DNA of 55,362 nucleotides from Oscillospiraceae bacterium (GCA_015065935.1 SVPI01000010.1:1-55362); one strand, 5' to 3'; positions 33,334 through 41,794 are shown, counted from the first letter of the stretch. A program made the numbers and translations. The notes: generated from the sequence alone by a model not told the origin.

Positions 33334-33368
33334 AAAAGCACCATCTTTCGATGATGCTTTTACTTTTG
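33334..33368 (-). terminator. Terminator-like hairpin behind tRNA-Ser(GCU); copy 2 of the 35-bp repeat
   Basis: The hairpin AAAAGCATCATC-gaaa-GATGGTGCTTTT on the minus strand lies directly downstream of the tRNA CCA end. It is identical to 32365-32399. Confidence 0.7.
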
Positions 33369-33457
33369 GCGGAGAAGAGGAGACTCGAACTCCTGCGCCG
33401 GTTACCCGACCTACGCCCTTAGCAGGGGCGCCTCGTCACCAACTTGAGTACTTCTCC
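33367..33457 (-). tRNA. tRNA-Ser (anticodon GCU)
   Basis: A 91-nt class II tRNA with a long variable arm. Acceptor GGAGAAG/CTTCTCC, discriminator G, encoded CCA. Anticodon stem CGCCC/GGGCG with loop CTGCTAA. It reads AGC/AGU. Its 3' end is duplicated at 33205-33227. Confidence 0.95.
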
Positions 33458-33495
33458 GAATTTGGTAACAAATTTATTTTTATTAACCTTTTGAA

Positions 33496-33582
33496 TGGCG
33501 GAGAGGAAGGGATTCGAACCCTTGGCTCTTGCGAGTCACTGGTTTTCAAGACCAGCTCCTTAAACCGCTCGGACACCTCTCC
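33496..33582 (-). tRNA. tRNA-Ser (anticodon UGA)
   Basis: An 87-nt class II tRNA. Acceptor GGAGAGG/CCTCTCC, anticodon stem CTGGT/ACCAG with loop CTTGAAA (anticodon TGA), encoded CCA. It reads UCA and related serine codons. Probably co-transcribed with tRNA-Ser(GCU). Confidence 0.95.
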
Positions 33583-33595
33583 AAAAGACTAAATC

Positions 33596-33624
33596 ATTTT
33601 ATCACAACAAAATAATCTTGTCAA
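33596..33624 (-). promoter_or_regulatory. Promoter of the two tRNA-Ser genes
   Basis: Minus strand: TTGACA (33619-33624), 17 bases, TAAAAT (33596-33601) with an extended TG. Confidence 0.8.
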
Positions 33625-33638
33625 CCATAAAAAAATAA

Positions 33639-33666
33639 AAAAATCCGATGTTGATCGGATTTTTTA
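33639..33666 (-). terminator. Terminator of tspO
   Basis: AAAAAATCCGAT-gttg-ATCGGATTTTTT hairpin. The tspO stop codon lies at its edge. Confidence 0.85.
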
Positions 33667-34137
33667 ACGGTTTAGCAAATATATACCAAAATTCAGGTAT
33701 CCTGCAAACGCCACCCAGATTAAATAGGGTATCATTAAAAGTCCTGCGGTTTTATTAATTTTATAAAATGAAACTGTTGTCCATAAAATTAGCAGCCAAA
33801 GGGCTATAAGCCAGACAAATGCAAATAGATAGGCTTCCATATTAAAGAAAATTATTGACCAAAAGAAATTAAAAACAAGTTGTAAAGCATAAATAGCAAG
33901 GGCTGAATCGGATAAGGTTTTCGGTCCTTTTGATATGCTTACAAGATAAGAAGCAATTCCCATTAGAATGTATAGTATTGTCCATACAACAGGAAAAAGC
34001 CAGCCGGGCGGGGATAGAGGAGGCTTTGCAACACTTTCAAAGGTTGCCATAGAATTCCTTGTAAGAAAAGCTGAAACGCCGCCTACAAGAAGTGGAATAA
34101 GAATGCTGATTATTAGTTTTTTATAATTGATTTTCAA
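33664..34137 (-). CDS. tspO: TspO/MBR (translocator protein) family membrane protein
   Basis: 157-residue protein with five transmembrane helices. The family sequence KPPLSPPGWLFPVVWTILYILMG, read here in parts (PPLSPPGWLFP, VVWTILYILMG), is intact, as is the C-terminal WVAFAGYLNFGIYLLN. TspO proteins bind porphyrins and other hydrophobic ligands and take part in stress responses; the role here is unknown. The start is TTG at 34137, six to seven bases after GAGGTG; the GTG at 34146 overlaps that site. A promoter candidate (TTTACA-N17-CATAAT, 34177-34205, minus strand) precedes it. Single gene. Confidence 0.9.
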   Translation of the reverse strand: MKINYKKLIISILIPLLVGGVSAFLTRNSMATFESVAKPPLSPPGWLFPVVWTILYILMGIASYLVSISKGPKTLSDSALAIYALQLVFNFFWSIIFFNMEAYLFAFVWLIALWLLILWTTVSFYKINKTAGLLMIPYLIWVAFAGYLNFGIYLLNR

Positions 34138-34176
34138 AATTAACACCTCAAGAAAAATATATGTTTTTTTAAAGAA

Positions 34177-34205
34177 ATTATGTGTTTTTATTGCTTTAGT
34201 GTAAA
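34177..34205 (-). promoter_or_regulatory. Candidate promoter of tspO
   Basis: Minus strand: TTTACA (34200-34205), 17 bases, CATAAT (34177-34182). Confidence 0.5.
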
Positions 34206-34281
34206 AAAGTCTTTATTTTTTGTGAGAATGAATGTATAATTAATTTAATTATTATCTTTTTTTACATAAGGGGATATTAAA

Positions 34282-35049
34282 ATGCGTGTTGTAATTAAAA
34301 TTGGAACAAGCACCTTGGCACATTCTACAGGCCACCTTAACATTCGCCGCGTGGAGGAAATTTGCAAGGTTGTTAGTGATATAAAAAACGCCGGCAATGA
34401 GGTTATTATGGTTTCTTCAGGCGCTATCGGTATGGGTGTTGGAAAGCTTGGTCTTGCAAAGCGCCCTGATGATATTCCCACAAAGCAGGCAGCAGCTGCG
34501 GTTGGACAATGCGAGCTTATGTACACCTATGATAAGCTTTTTTCTGAATATAATCACACTGTGGCACAGCTTCTTATCACCGGTGCCGATGTTGAGGCGG
34601 CCGACCGCTATGAGAATTTTTCCAACACGTTAAATCGTCTTTTAGAACTTGATGCAATTCCCGTTATCAACGAAAACGATACCGTTGCAACCGAAGAAAT
34701 CGTTATCGGTGATAATGACACTTTGGCGGCTATCGTTGCCAAAAGCACCAATGCCGACCTTTTAATTCTTCTTTCCGACATAGATGGTCTTTACACTGCT
34801 GACCCACACAAATGTCCCGATGCAAAGATAATTGAAAAGGTTACCAAAATTGATGAAAAAATTACCGCTCTTGCAGGCGGAAAGGGAACAAGCCTTGGAA
34901 CAGGCGGAATGGTTACAAAGCTTAATGCTGCTAAAATTTGCCTTAATTCAGGCTGTGATATGGTTATCGCCAACGGAAATAATCCGCTTAATATTTATGA
35001 TATTTTAGAAGGTAAGCCTGTAGGCACAAGATTTACGGAGAAAAACTAA
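34282..35049 (+). CDS. proB: Glutamate 5-kinase
   Basis: Phosphorylates glutamate in the first step of proline synthesis. 255 residues: only the amino-acid-kinase domain is present, and the C-terminal PUA domain of longer ProB proteins is missing. The motifs VVIKIGTSTLAH, SSGAIGMGVGKLGL, NENDTVATEEI and GTGGMVTKLNAAKI are intact. A TATAAT at 34235-34240 may serve as its -10, but the -35 is poor. It is the first gene of proBAC; proA follows two bases after the stop. Confidence 0.95.
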   Translation: MRVVIKIGTSTLAHSTGHLNIRRVEEICKVVSDIKNAGNEVIMVSSGAIGMGVGKLGLAKRPDDIPTKQAAAAVGQCELMYTYDKLFSEYNHTVAQLLITGADVEAADRYENFSNTLNRLLELDAIPVINENDTVATEEIVIGDNDTLAAIVAKSTNADLLILLSDIDGLYTADPHKCPDAKIIEKVTKIDEKITALAGGKGTSLGTGGMVTKLNAAKICLNSGCDMVIANGNNPLNIYDILEGKPVGTRFTEKN

Positions 35050-35050
35050 A

Positions 35051-36301
35051 ATGGAACAAATGCTTAAAGCCGCAAAGGCGGCTAAAAATGAAGTTGCAAA
35101 TCTTACAACAGAGCAAAAAAATAAAGCGCTTATTTCAATGGCGGATGCTCTTGTTGCTGAGGAAAAGAATATTCTCACTGCTAATGAAATGGATGTTAAC
35201 AATGCCAAAGGCGTTGTCAGCGATGTTATGATTGACCGTTTAAGGTTAAATCACGAGCGTATTTTAGGTATGGCAAAGGGAATTAAAGAGGTAGCCGAGC
35301 TTTCTGACCCTGTTGGCCGTGTTTTAGAGGAACACACAAGGGAAGATGGTCTTAACATTAAAAAGATTTCGGTTCCCATGGGTGTTGTTGCAATAATTTA
35401 TGAAAGCCGCCCAAATGTTACAAGTGATGCCGCGGCTCTTGCCCTTAAAAGCGGTAATGTTTGTGTGCTTCGCGGAGGTAAAGAGGCTTTTAATTCTGCC
35501 AATGCAATAGTTAAAGCGCTGAAAATTGGTTTGAATAAGGCTGGCGTTTGCGAAAATGCCGTTAACCTTGTAACCGATATAACAAGAGAAAGCGCAAAAG
35601 CTCTTATGACAGCGGATAGGTATGTTGATTTACTTATTCCTCGCGGCGGAGCGGGCCTTATAAATGCCTGCGTTAAAAACGCAACGGTGCCCTGCATTGC
35701 AACAGGAACGGGCATTTGCCATGTTTATGTGGAAAAAACTGCAGATTTTGATATGGCACTTAATATAATTGAAAACGCCAAAACAAGCCGTCCCAGCGTT
35801 TGTAATGCCGAGGAGGTTTTGCTTGTTGATAAAGCGATTGCAAGCGAATTCTTACCCCTTTTAAAGCAAAGGCTAGTTGATGATAGAGCCAGTAAAAATC
35901 TTGTTCCGGTTGAACTTCGCCTTGATGCTTTTGCCGCAGGCATAATTAAAGGAACAAAAGCGGGCGAAAATGATTTTGACACTGAGTTTTTAGATTATAT
36001 CCTCGCCGTTAAATGCGTTGACAATGTTAATGAAGCAACCGAGCATATCTCTCTCCATTCGACAGGACACAGCGAGGCGGTTATCACAAACGATGAAGCT
36101 GTAAAACAGTTTTTTGTTCAAAACATTGATTCTGCTGCGGTTTACGTTAACACCTCAACCCGCTTTACAGATGGCGGCGAATTTGGCCTTGGCTGTGAAA
36201 TGGGTATTTCAACTCAAAAGCTTCATGCAAGAGGACCTATGGGTCTTAGGGAACTAAATACCTACAAGTATGTTATTTCTTCAAACGGAAATGTAAGGTG
36301 A
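35051..36301 (+). CDS. proA: Gamma-glutamyl phosphate reductase
   Basis: NADPH-dependent reduction of glutamyl-5-phosphate to the semialdehyde. 416 residues, normal length, aldehyde-dehydrogenase fold. The catalytic Cys is in KTSRPSVCNAEEVLL. VIYESRPNVTSDAAALALKSGN is the cofactor/substrate region, and the C-terminal FGLGCEMGISTQKLHARGPMG (read in parts GLGCEMGIST, LHARGPMG) is conserved. It ends with TGA, showing TGA is a stop in this organism. Confidence 0.96.
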   Translation: MEQMLKAAKAAKNEVANLTTEQKNKALISMADALVAEEKNILTANEMDVNNAKGVVSDVMIDRLRLNHERILGMAKGIKEVAELSDPVGRVLEEHTREDGLNIKKISVPMGVVAIIYESRPNVTSDAAALALKSGNVCVLRGGKEAFNSANAIVKALKIGLNKAGVCENAVNLVTDITRESAKALMTADRYVDLLIPRGGAGLINACVKNATVPCIATGTGICHVYVEKTADFDMALNIIENAKTSRPSVCNAEEVLLVDKAIASEFLPLLKQRLVDDRASKNLVPVELRLDAFAAGIIKGTKAGENDFDTEFLDYILAVKCVDNVNEATEHISLHSTGHSEAVITNDEAVKQFFVQNIDSAAVYVNTSTRFTDGGEFGLGCEMGISTQKLHARGPMGLRELNTYKYVISSNGNVR

Positions 36302-36307
36302 TTTTAA

Positions 36308-37096
36308 ATGAAATATGGCTTTATTGGTTGCGGAAATATGGGCGGTGCCTTAGCAACTGCACTTTCTAAAACAACAAAAGATATTATGCTTGCCGATTAC
36401 AATGAAAGCAAGGCGCGTGACTTGGCTCAAAAACTTGGCTGCAAATACGGCACAAACGATGATGTTGTTTTAAACTGTGAAAGAATTTTTCTAGGCGTAA
36501 AACCCCAGGTTATGGAAAATGTTTTAGCACCTCTTAAAGAAAAATTCAACAATAAAAAGCCACTGATTGTTACAATGGCTGCAGGAATTAAAATTAAAAC
36601 CTTCGAGGAACTTTGCGGAGTAAAGCTTCCCACAATTCGCATTATGCCAAATACTCCTGTCAGCGTTGGCAAGGGTATGGTGCTTTTTTGCGCAAATGAG
36701 CTTGTAAGTGAGGAGCAGATTAGCGATTTCTTATCTGATATGCGTTTTTCAGGTGAGTTTGACCATTTACCCGAGGAGCTTATCGATGCAGGTTGCTCGG
36801 TTTCAGGCTGTGGTCCCGCATTTATGTATATGTTCATTGATGCTTTAGCCGAGGGCGGTGTTGCCTGCGGGCTCAGCCGTGAACAGGCGGTTAAGTATGC
36901 CGCAATCACTATGCAGGGCGCCGCTGAACTGGCTCTTAAATCAGGTAAAGAGCCCGAACAACTGCGAATTGAGGTTTGCTCTCCGGGAGGTAGCACAATT
37001 GAAGGTGTTAAGACCTTTGAAAACGGTGGTCTTAAAGAATGTGCCATTAATGCAGTTAAGGCTTCCTATAAAAGAAATAAGGAACTTGGAAACTAG
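36308..37096 (+). CDS. proC: Pyrroline-5-carboxylate reductase
   Basis: Last step of proline synthesis. 262 residues. N-terminal Rossmann motif YGFIGCGNMGGALA, then IRIMPNTPVSVGKGM and the C-terminal dimer region SVSGCGPAFMYMFIDALAEGG (read as VSGCGPAFMY and IDALAEGG). The end CSPGGSTIEGVKTFENGG is typical. Its stop codon shares the palindrome CTAG (37093-37096) with the stop of the convergent gene, and no terminator lies between them. Confidence 0.96.
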   Translation: MKYGFIGCGNMGGALATALSKTTKDIMLADYNESKARDLAQKLGCKYGTNDDVVLNCERIFLGVKPQVMENVLAPLKEKFNNKKPLIVTMAAGIKIKTFEELCGVKLPTIRIMPNTPVSVGKGMVLFCANELVSEEQISDFLSDMRFSGEFDHLPEELIDAGCSVSGCGPAFMYMFIDALAEGGVACGLSREQAVKYAAITMQGAAELALKSGKEPEQLRIEVCSPGGSTIEGVKTFENGGLKECAINAVKASYKRNKELGN

Positions 37097-37647
37097 TTTT
37101 TAAAGGCTTTTTCCATTTCCTTTATAAAATTTTTGGTTGTAATATCAATGTCACAAAGTAATGGTGTCAGCGGGTTGCAGTCCTCAAACTCCATTTTTAA
37201 AAGGGTAAGATTTCTCACTGCTTTTAAAACTATCAAAAGCTGTTTTATGTGCAGTTTTTCGATAAAGTTTGTTGCGGCGGCATGCCTTAATTCTGACACT
37301 GTTTTTTTGTGAATTTTTTCCGCTTCGTTCATAAATTCGGAATGCTTTTTATCATCCGTTTGTGCATTACATTTAACATAAACTTCATCTAACAGTAATG
37401 CGGTATAATTATAGTATTCGGTGATTTTTCGCAGCTTCTCAATTAAAATTTCATTTAAAGTAAAACGTAAAAAACTGTCATTCATAGAAATGATTGTAAA
37501 AAACATTGGCGTTATTAGCGTAATATAAGTGTGTGAGGGATTTTTGCCGTTTTCAGCGTTTTTAAAAAACCGTTCCAACTCATTTGCAATGTGGAAATGA
37601 GTGCCTAAAAATTTGTGTGAATTAATAGTTAAGGTGTTTTTGGCCAT
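37093..37647 (-). CDS. Hypothetical protein (184 aa)
   Basis: Not recognised. 184 residues, soluble, mostly helical in appearance, with hydrophobic stretches TYITLITPMFFTIISMN and KQLLIVLKAVRNLTLLK that are too polar at the edges for clear membrane helices. Start ATG at 37647 (MAKNTLTINSHK) after GGAGG; the longer in-frame start would overlap that site. It follows ylbJ on the same strand 34 bases downstream, so it may be co-transcribed with that sporulation gene. Its stop overlaps that of proC. Confidence 0.7.
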   Translation of the reverse strand: MAKNTLTINSHKFLGTHFHIANELERFFKNAENGKNPSHTYITLITPMFFTIISMNDSFLRFTLNEILIEKLRKITEYYNYTALLLDEVYVKCNAQTDDKKHSEFMNEAEKIHKKTVSELRHAAATNFIEKLHIKQLLIVLKAVRNLTLLKMEFEDCNPLTPLLCDIDITTKNFIKEMEKAFKN

Positions 37648-37668
37648 AAATTTTCCTCCAATTATTTT

Positions 37669-37706
37669 AAGACCCAATTTTTTAAATTGCGGTCTTTTTT
37701 GTTTTT
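37669..37706 (+). terminator. Plus-oriented hairpin between ylbJ and the 184-aa gene
   Basis: AAGACCCAATTT / AAATTGCGGTCTT (one bulged C) is followed by a T run only in the plus direction. It could end proBAC transcripts that run antisense through the 184-aa gene. Confidence 0.5.
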
Positions 37707-38701
37707 AAGGATGAAATAAGTACAACTGCTGAACAAATAAAGCAAACCGAAGCGCCAAGGGAAAGCGATGAAAGGGAAGGAGCAAATGACTGATTGTTTG
37801 ACAGCACGGGCAGGGTTAATTTTAGAATTTTAATGAACCCGAAGGTTAATGCCGCTGATATGGCACCGTGCAAAATGCGAAAAAGGAAAAATTTTATTTT
37901 ATTAACTTTAAAGCTGGTTATAACCGATAAAACCTGAAGCTGAATACTAATTCCACCAAAGCCCAATAGGAATGCAGTGAAATATAAATTTTTTGTGGTA
38001 ATAATTCCTGTAGTTATTTCAAAAAAGGGGAGAATAAGTTTTAGATTATATTCTTTTAAAACCTCACATATAACCGAAAACAAAACAACAAAAGCACAAA
38101 TGTTAATAATGCTGTGGGTTGCATCAGACACTGAACTAACAAAAGTATCACCCCAATTTTGCGGGCTATCTTTTTCGGCAATTTTTGTGTTTGTTATTTT
38201 TGACCTTAAGAAAACAGCAAATATTATTGATGTTAAAACATGTGATAAAAGCAGAACATATCCTAAATTTTTTGATAAAAAAACTTTTTCACCTACAGCC
38301 AGCACAACAAACGCAGGGCCTGCATTTACACAGTAGCAAAGTATGGTGTTAGCTGTGCTTTCATCAATTTCCTTATTCTTAACCGAATTATCTATGAGCT
38401 TTGCACCAATAGGGTAACCCGAAAAAAGTGAAATTAAAAAGATAAAAAATAAATTACCGCCAAGTCCAAATGCAAATTTTGAAAAAGGTGTTATAAGTTT
38501 ATTTAAGGATGACAGACAGTTAGATGAAACCAAAAAAATTCCAATAACCGAAAATATAAAAAGTGAAGGTATAATTATTTCTGCGCAAACGACAAGACCT
38601 TTAAATGCCCCTAAATTAACGCTTTTTGAATTTATAAATAAAAGTATGAGCATTACTGCTAAAAGGGTGCAAAGTGTTAAATTTTTAATTTTTTGCCACA
38701 A
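37682..38701 (-). CDS. ylbJ: YlbJ-like sporulation integral membrane protein (GATE/nucleoside-recognition fold)
   Basis: 339 residues with 8-9 transmembrane helices. The segments FIFLISLFSGYPIGAKLID and TANTILCYCVNAGPAFVVLAVG are characteristic of YlbJ, a mother-cell membrane protein needed for cortex formation in B. subtilis. The start is TTG at 38701 after GGGGGTG. It lies divergently from yqfC. Slightly shorter than the B. subtilis protein. It supports a spore-forming host. Confidence 0.85.
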   Translation of the reverse strand: MWQKIKNLTLCTLLAVMLILLFINSKSVNLGAFKGLVVCAEIIIPSLFIFSVIGIFLVSSNCLSSLNKLITPFSKFAFGLGGNLFFIFLISLFSGYPIGAKLIDNSVKNKEIDESTANTILCYCVNAGPAFVVLAVGEKVFLSKNLGYVLLLSHVLTSIIFAVFLRSKITNTKIAEKDSPQNWGDTFVSSVSDATHSIINICAFVVLFSVICEVLKEYNLKLILPFFEITTGIITTKNLYFTAFLLGFGGISIQLQVLSVITSFKVNKIKFFLFRILHGAISAALTFGFIKILKLTLPVLSNNQSFAPSLSSLSLGASVCFICSAVVLISSLKTKKTAI

Positions 38702-38740
38702 ATAAACACCCCCTCATAATTATATTTATATGCCTTAACG

Positions 38741-38768
38741 AATTATTGTAGAAAAGAAAACATACTTT
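38741..38768 (+). promoter_or_regulatory. Candidate sigma-E-like promoter of yqfC
   Basis: CATACTTT (38761-38768) resembles the sigma-E -10 (CATACAnT). AATTATT (38741-38747) lies 13 bases upstream in place of the -35. yqfC is sigma-E controlled in B. subtilis. A sigma-A-like TATAAT (38773-38778) is also present but lies close to the start. Confidence 0.35.
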
Positions 38769-38796
38769 TTACTATAATTAAATTTTGGGTGATTAT

Positions 38797-39093
38797 GTGG
38801 CTAAAAAAATAAAACTACCAAAACAAAAAACAAAGGAAAAACTTCATTTATTTGATTATAACGACACACCAACATTGGATGAGGTTAAATCAGCACATAT
38901 TGAACTTTTTTCAAACCAAAGGGCGCTGGTGGAGAGATGTAAAGGTGTTTTTGAATATAACGATACCTTAATTAAGTTGAATCTCGGTGGTAAAAGTGGA
39001 ATTTTTATTGGAAAAAACCTAAAAATATCATCGCTTGAGGGCAAAAACCTAGTTATTACAGGTGAAATTGAAACCATTAATTTTTTAGACTGA
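38797..39093 (+). CDS. yqfC: YqfC/YabP-family sporulation protein
   Basis: 98 residues. The HIELFSNQRALVERCKGVFEY and LKISSLEGKNLVITGEI segments fit the YabP/YqfC beta-rich family; YqfC belongs to the mother-cell sporulation regulon. The start is taken as GTG at 38797 (VAKKIKLPKQ) after GGGTG; an in-frame TTG at 38785 is possible. It precedes yqfD, as in most spore formers. Confidence 0.85.
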   Translation: MAKKIKLPKQKTKEKLHLFDYNDTPTLDEVKSAHIELFSNQRALVERCKGVFEYNDTLIKLNLGGKSGIFIGKNLKISSLEGKNLVITGEIETINFLD

Positions 39094-39110
39094 TTCAAAA
39101 CGGTGAAATT

Positions 39111-40292
39111 ATGTTTTTTATACATTTATTCAGGTACATTAAGGGATATTTACGCGTTATTTTTAGCGGAGATTTCAGTGAGCGAATTCTTAACCTTTCT
39201 GCAAGAAATTCGGCAACACTATGGGGAATTGAAAAGGGTGGCAGTGGAGCGATACTAGCAAATATTTCTGTTAAGGATTTCAGAAAAATACGAACAATCA
39301 GAGCAAAAAGCGGAATAAAGGTGAAAATAGTAAAAAAAATTGGTGCGCCGTTTATAATTAAAAAATATTCAAAACGTATTGGTTTTGCCATAGGAATTAT
39401 TGTTTTCTTTGTAATATTAAATTTTTTAAGCGGTTATGTTTGGAAAATTGAGGTTGCGGGAAACGAAAAGATGAGCGAAGCCCTTATTTTAAACGCCTGC
39501 AATGAACTTGGAATTAATGAAGGTACCAGAATTAAAAGTATTGATACAAGCGTTGCGAAAGAACAGCTTTTAATAAAACTTAACGGTCTTGCCTGGGCTT
39601 CATTTAACATTGAAGGTTGCAGGCTAACTGTTGAGGTCAGCGAGATAAAAAACAGCACTATAAATGAAAGCGAGCCCTCAAATTTAATAGCTAAGGTTGA
39701 TGGCGTAATTCGGCATATAGATGTAAAATCAGGCAACTGCCTTGTTAAGGTTGGTGATGCGGTTTTAAAAGATGATGTGCTTGTAAGCGGAACCATTGAG
39801 CTTGCAGAATCAGGAATAATCAGCAAAGTGAAATCTAAGGGCGAAATTATTGCCGAAACCGAAAGAATTTTCACGGTTAAGGTTCCAAAAAAACAAATAA
39901 AAACGGTGACAAGCGAAAAGCAAATAACAAAGCGGGTACTTTCCTTTTTTTCGGTTAAAATACCTCTTTATTTAGGCGAAACAAAAAAGCCTTTTATTTG
40001 TAAAACCGAACTTAAGGAATTAAAATTGTTTAATGAAAAAATCCCAATTTCAATAACAAAAAAGATTTTTTATCCCACAAAAGAGGTTGAGATTAACCTT
40101 AGTGAAAATGAAGCGAAAGAGATTGCTACAGAGAAGATAAACAATGCATTAAAAAATGGAAATTTTAAAGATTTTAGCCTTATAAAAGAAGGTTTAAAAA
40201 GTACAAAGGATGAGTTTATCCTAACTCAAATCTTTAAATGTCAGGAAAATATTGTTTATGAGGAGAAAATTGAAGAAAATATTTTGCAATAA
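39111..40292 (+). CDS. yqfD: YqfD-family sporulation protein
   Basis: 393 residues. An N-terminal soluble part (about 1-85) includes GISVKDFRKIR-like repeats (here ANISVKDFRKIRTIRAKSG). A single transmembrane helix (about 88-108, GFAIGIIVFFVILNFLSGYV) follows, then an extracytoplasmic beta-rich domain starting WKIEVAGNEKMSEA. This layout is that of YqfD, which acts at the forespore membrane and has been linked to the SpoIIQ-SpoIIIAH channel. Start ATG after GGTGAA, 17 bases past yqfC. Base composition is A-rich. Confidence 0.88.
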   Translation: MFFIHLFRYIKGYLRVIFSGDFSERILNLSARNSATLWGIEKGGSGAILANISVKDFRKIRTIRAKSGIKVKIVKKIGAPFIIKKYSKRIGFAIGIIVFFVILNFLSGYVWKIEVAGNEKMSEALILNACNELGINEGTRIKSIDTSVAKEQLLIKLNGLAWASFNIEGCRLTVEVSEIKNSTINESEPSNLIAKVDGVIRHIDVKSGNCLVKVGDAVLKDDVLVSGTIELAESGIISKVKSKGEIIAETERIFTVKVPKKQIKTVTSEKQITKRVLSFFSVKIPLYLGETKKPFICKTELKELKLFNEKIPISITKKIFYPTKEVEINLSENEAKEIATEKINNALKNGNFKDFSLIKEGLKSTKDEFILTQIFKCQENIVYEEKIEENILQ

Positions 40293-40343
40293 CGGATAAT
40301 TATGTTATAATAAATTATATATAACCATTTGGGAGTTGAAATT

Positions 40344-41324
40344 TTGAAGGAACGCCAAATTACCCTTGAAAACACAAGTCAGGCATTTTCGCTTTTTGGC
40401 AGCTTTGATGCTAACATTAACATTTTGGAAGAGGCCTTTTCGGTTACCGTAACCCAGCACGGAAACATAATTAAAATTAACGGTAGCGATGGCAACACAA
40501 AAAAGTGTGAGCGGGCAATAACACAGCTTCTTAATATGATTTCGCGTGGTGAAACGGTAACAGAGCAAACTATTGATTATGTTGTTTCTCTCGTTAACAC
40601 CGATAATGAAAGCTTTGTTAAAACAATTATTGATTCAAACTGTGTTTGCATAAGCGCTAAGGGTGTGCCTATAAAGCCAAAAACCCAAGGTCAAAAGAAA
40701 TATCTTGATGCGATTAACGCCAACACAATAACAATAGGCGTTGGCCCTGCCGGAACAGGTAAAACCTATTTAGCGGTTGCCGCCGCAGTTACCGCTTATA
40801 GAAATAAAGATGTTTCCCGAATCATTCTAACCCGCCCTGCAGTTGAAGCAGGCGAAAAGCTTGGATTTTTGCCTGGTGATTTACAGCAAAAAATTGACCC
40901 ATATTTGAGACCGCTTTACGATGCCCTTTTTGATATGCTGGGCTCCGAATCCTTTGCAAAATGTCAGGAGCGGGGCGATATTGAAGTGGCACCCCTTGCA
41001 TATATGCGTGGCAGAACGCTTGATGATTCGTTTATTATTCTTGATGAGGCGCAAAACACAACGGGCGAACAAATGAAAATGTTTTTAACCCGCCTTGGTA
41101 ACCGCTCGAAAATTATTGTTAACGGCGATATTACCCAAATCGATTTACCTGATGGCAAGAAATCAGGTTTAAAGGAAGCGCTGGCAGTTTTAAAAAATGT
41201 TGAGGACATTGCAATTGTGCGTTTTAACGAGAGCGATGTTGTTCGCCATAGACTTGTTCAAAGAATTATAAAGGCTTATGAAAAGCACGGAGAGAAAAAG
41301 CAAAGAAATGAAAACAAAAATTAA
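40344..41324 (+). CDS. phoH: PhoH-family ATPase
   Basis: 326 residues. A Walker A motif TIGVGPAGTGKTYLAVAAAV, Walker B LDEAQN and the RPAVEAGEKLGFLPGDL sequence mark the PhoH-like (PhoL/YbeZ) ATPase with an N-terminal KH-like region. It probably works with YbeY in ribosome or RNA quality control. The start is TTG at 40344, eight bases after GGGAG. It overlaps the start of ybeY. Confidence 0.93.
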   Translation: MKERQITLENTSQAFSLFGSFDANINILEEAFSVTVTQHGNIIKINGSDGNTKKCERAITQLLNMISRGETVTEQTIDYVVSLVNTDNESFVKTIIDSNCVCISAKGVPIKPKTQGQKKYLDAINANTITIGVGPAGTGKTYLAVAAAVTAYRNKDVSRIILTRPAVEAGEKLGFLPGDLQQKIDPYLRPLYDALFDMLGSESFAKCQERGDIEVAPLAYMRGRTLDDSFIILDEAQNTTGEQMKMFLTRLGNRSKIIVNGDITQIDLPDGKKSGLKEALAVLKNVEDIAIVRFNESDVVRHRLVQRIIKAYEKHGEKKQRNENKN

Positions 41325-41793
41325 TATTATAAACAGTCAAAAAATTATTAAAATCCCGCAGGAATGGCGAAGCCTTGTAAGAAAGGCCTGCAAAACCACG
41401 CTGGATTTTGAAAAATTTCCTACTGATGCCGAAATAAATATTACCTTTGTGGATGATGAAAAAATTAAAGAGATTAACCGAGATTTCAGAAATATTGATT
41501 CTTCAACCGACGTTTTATCCTTCCCCCTTGGTGAAGGCGGCGAATTTGAGTTTAATCCCGAAAACGGTTGCGCAATGCTTGGTGATGTTATAATTTCCAC
41601 TGAGCACGCCTTAAACCAGGCTGACCTTTACGGCCACGGCACAGATAGGGAAATTGCTTTTCTAACCGTTCATTCGGTTTTGCATCTGCTGGGCTATGAC
41701 CATGTAAATAATGAGGCAGAGCGCAAAGAAATGCGAAAAAGGGAAGAAGAGGTCCTAAAAATTATGGGCCTTGAAATTAGAAAGGAAGACTAA
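41308..41793 (+). CDS. ybeY: rRNA maturation endoribonuclease YbeY
   Basis: Metal-dependent single-strand endoribonuclease that matures rRNA ends. About 161 residues from ATG 41308 (MKTKINIINS); an in-frame ATG at 41278 would extend it by ten residues. The zinc motif HSVLHLLGYDH (H-x3-H-x5-H) is intact. STDVLSFPL is the conserved upstream strand. It overlaps phoH, an order kept widely in bacteria. Confidence 0.93.
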   Translation: MKTKINIINSQKIIKIPQEWRSLVRKACKTTLDFEKFPTDAEINITFVDDEKIKEINRDFRNIDSSTDVLSFPLGEGGEFEFNPENGCAMLGDVIISTEHALNQADLYGHGTDREIAFLTVHSVLHLLGYDHVNNEAERKEMRKREEEVLKIMGLEIRKED

Positions 41794-41794
41794 A

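Noticed and set aside
32365-33387. Classical integrative element with integrase
   Set aside because: Repeats at a tRNA gene are present, but no integrase, transposase or replication gene lies in the 1-kb insert; only a remnant or satellite can be proposed.
33107-33592. 161-residue open frame on the plus strand
   Set aside because: It runs through the reverse complement of both tRNA-Ser genes; its EEETRTPAP and EEGIRTLG segments are the familiar artefact of translating tRNA antisense.
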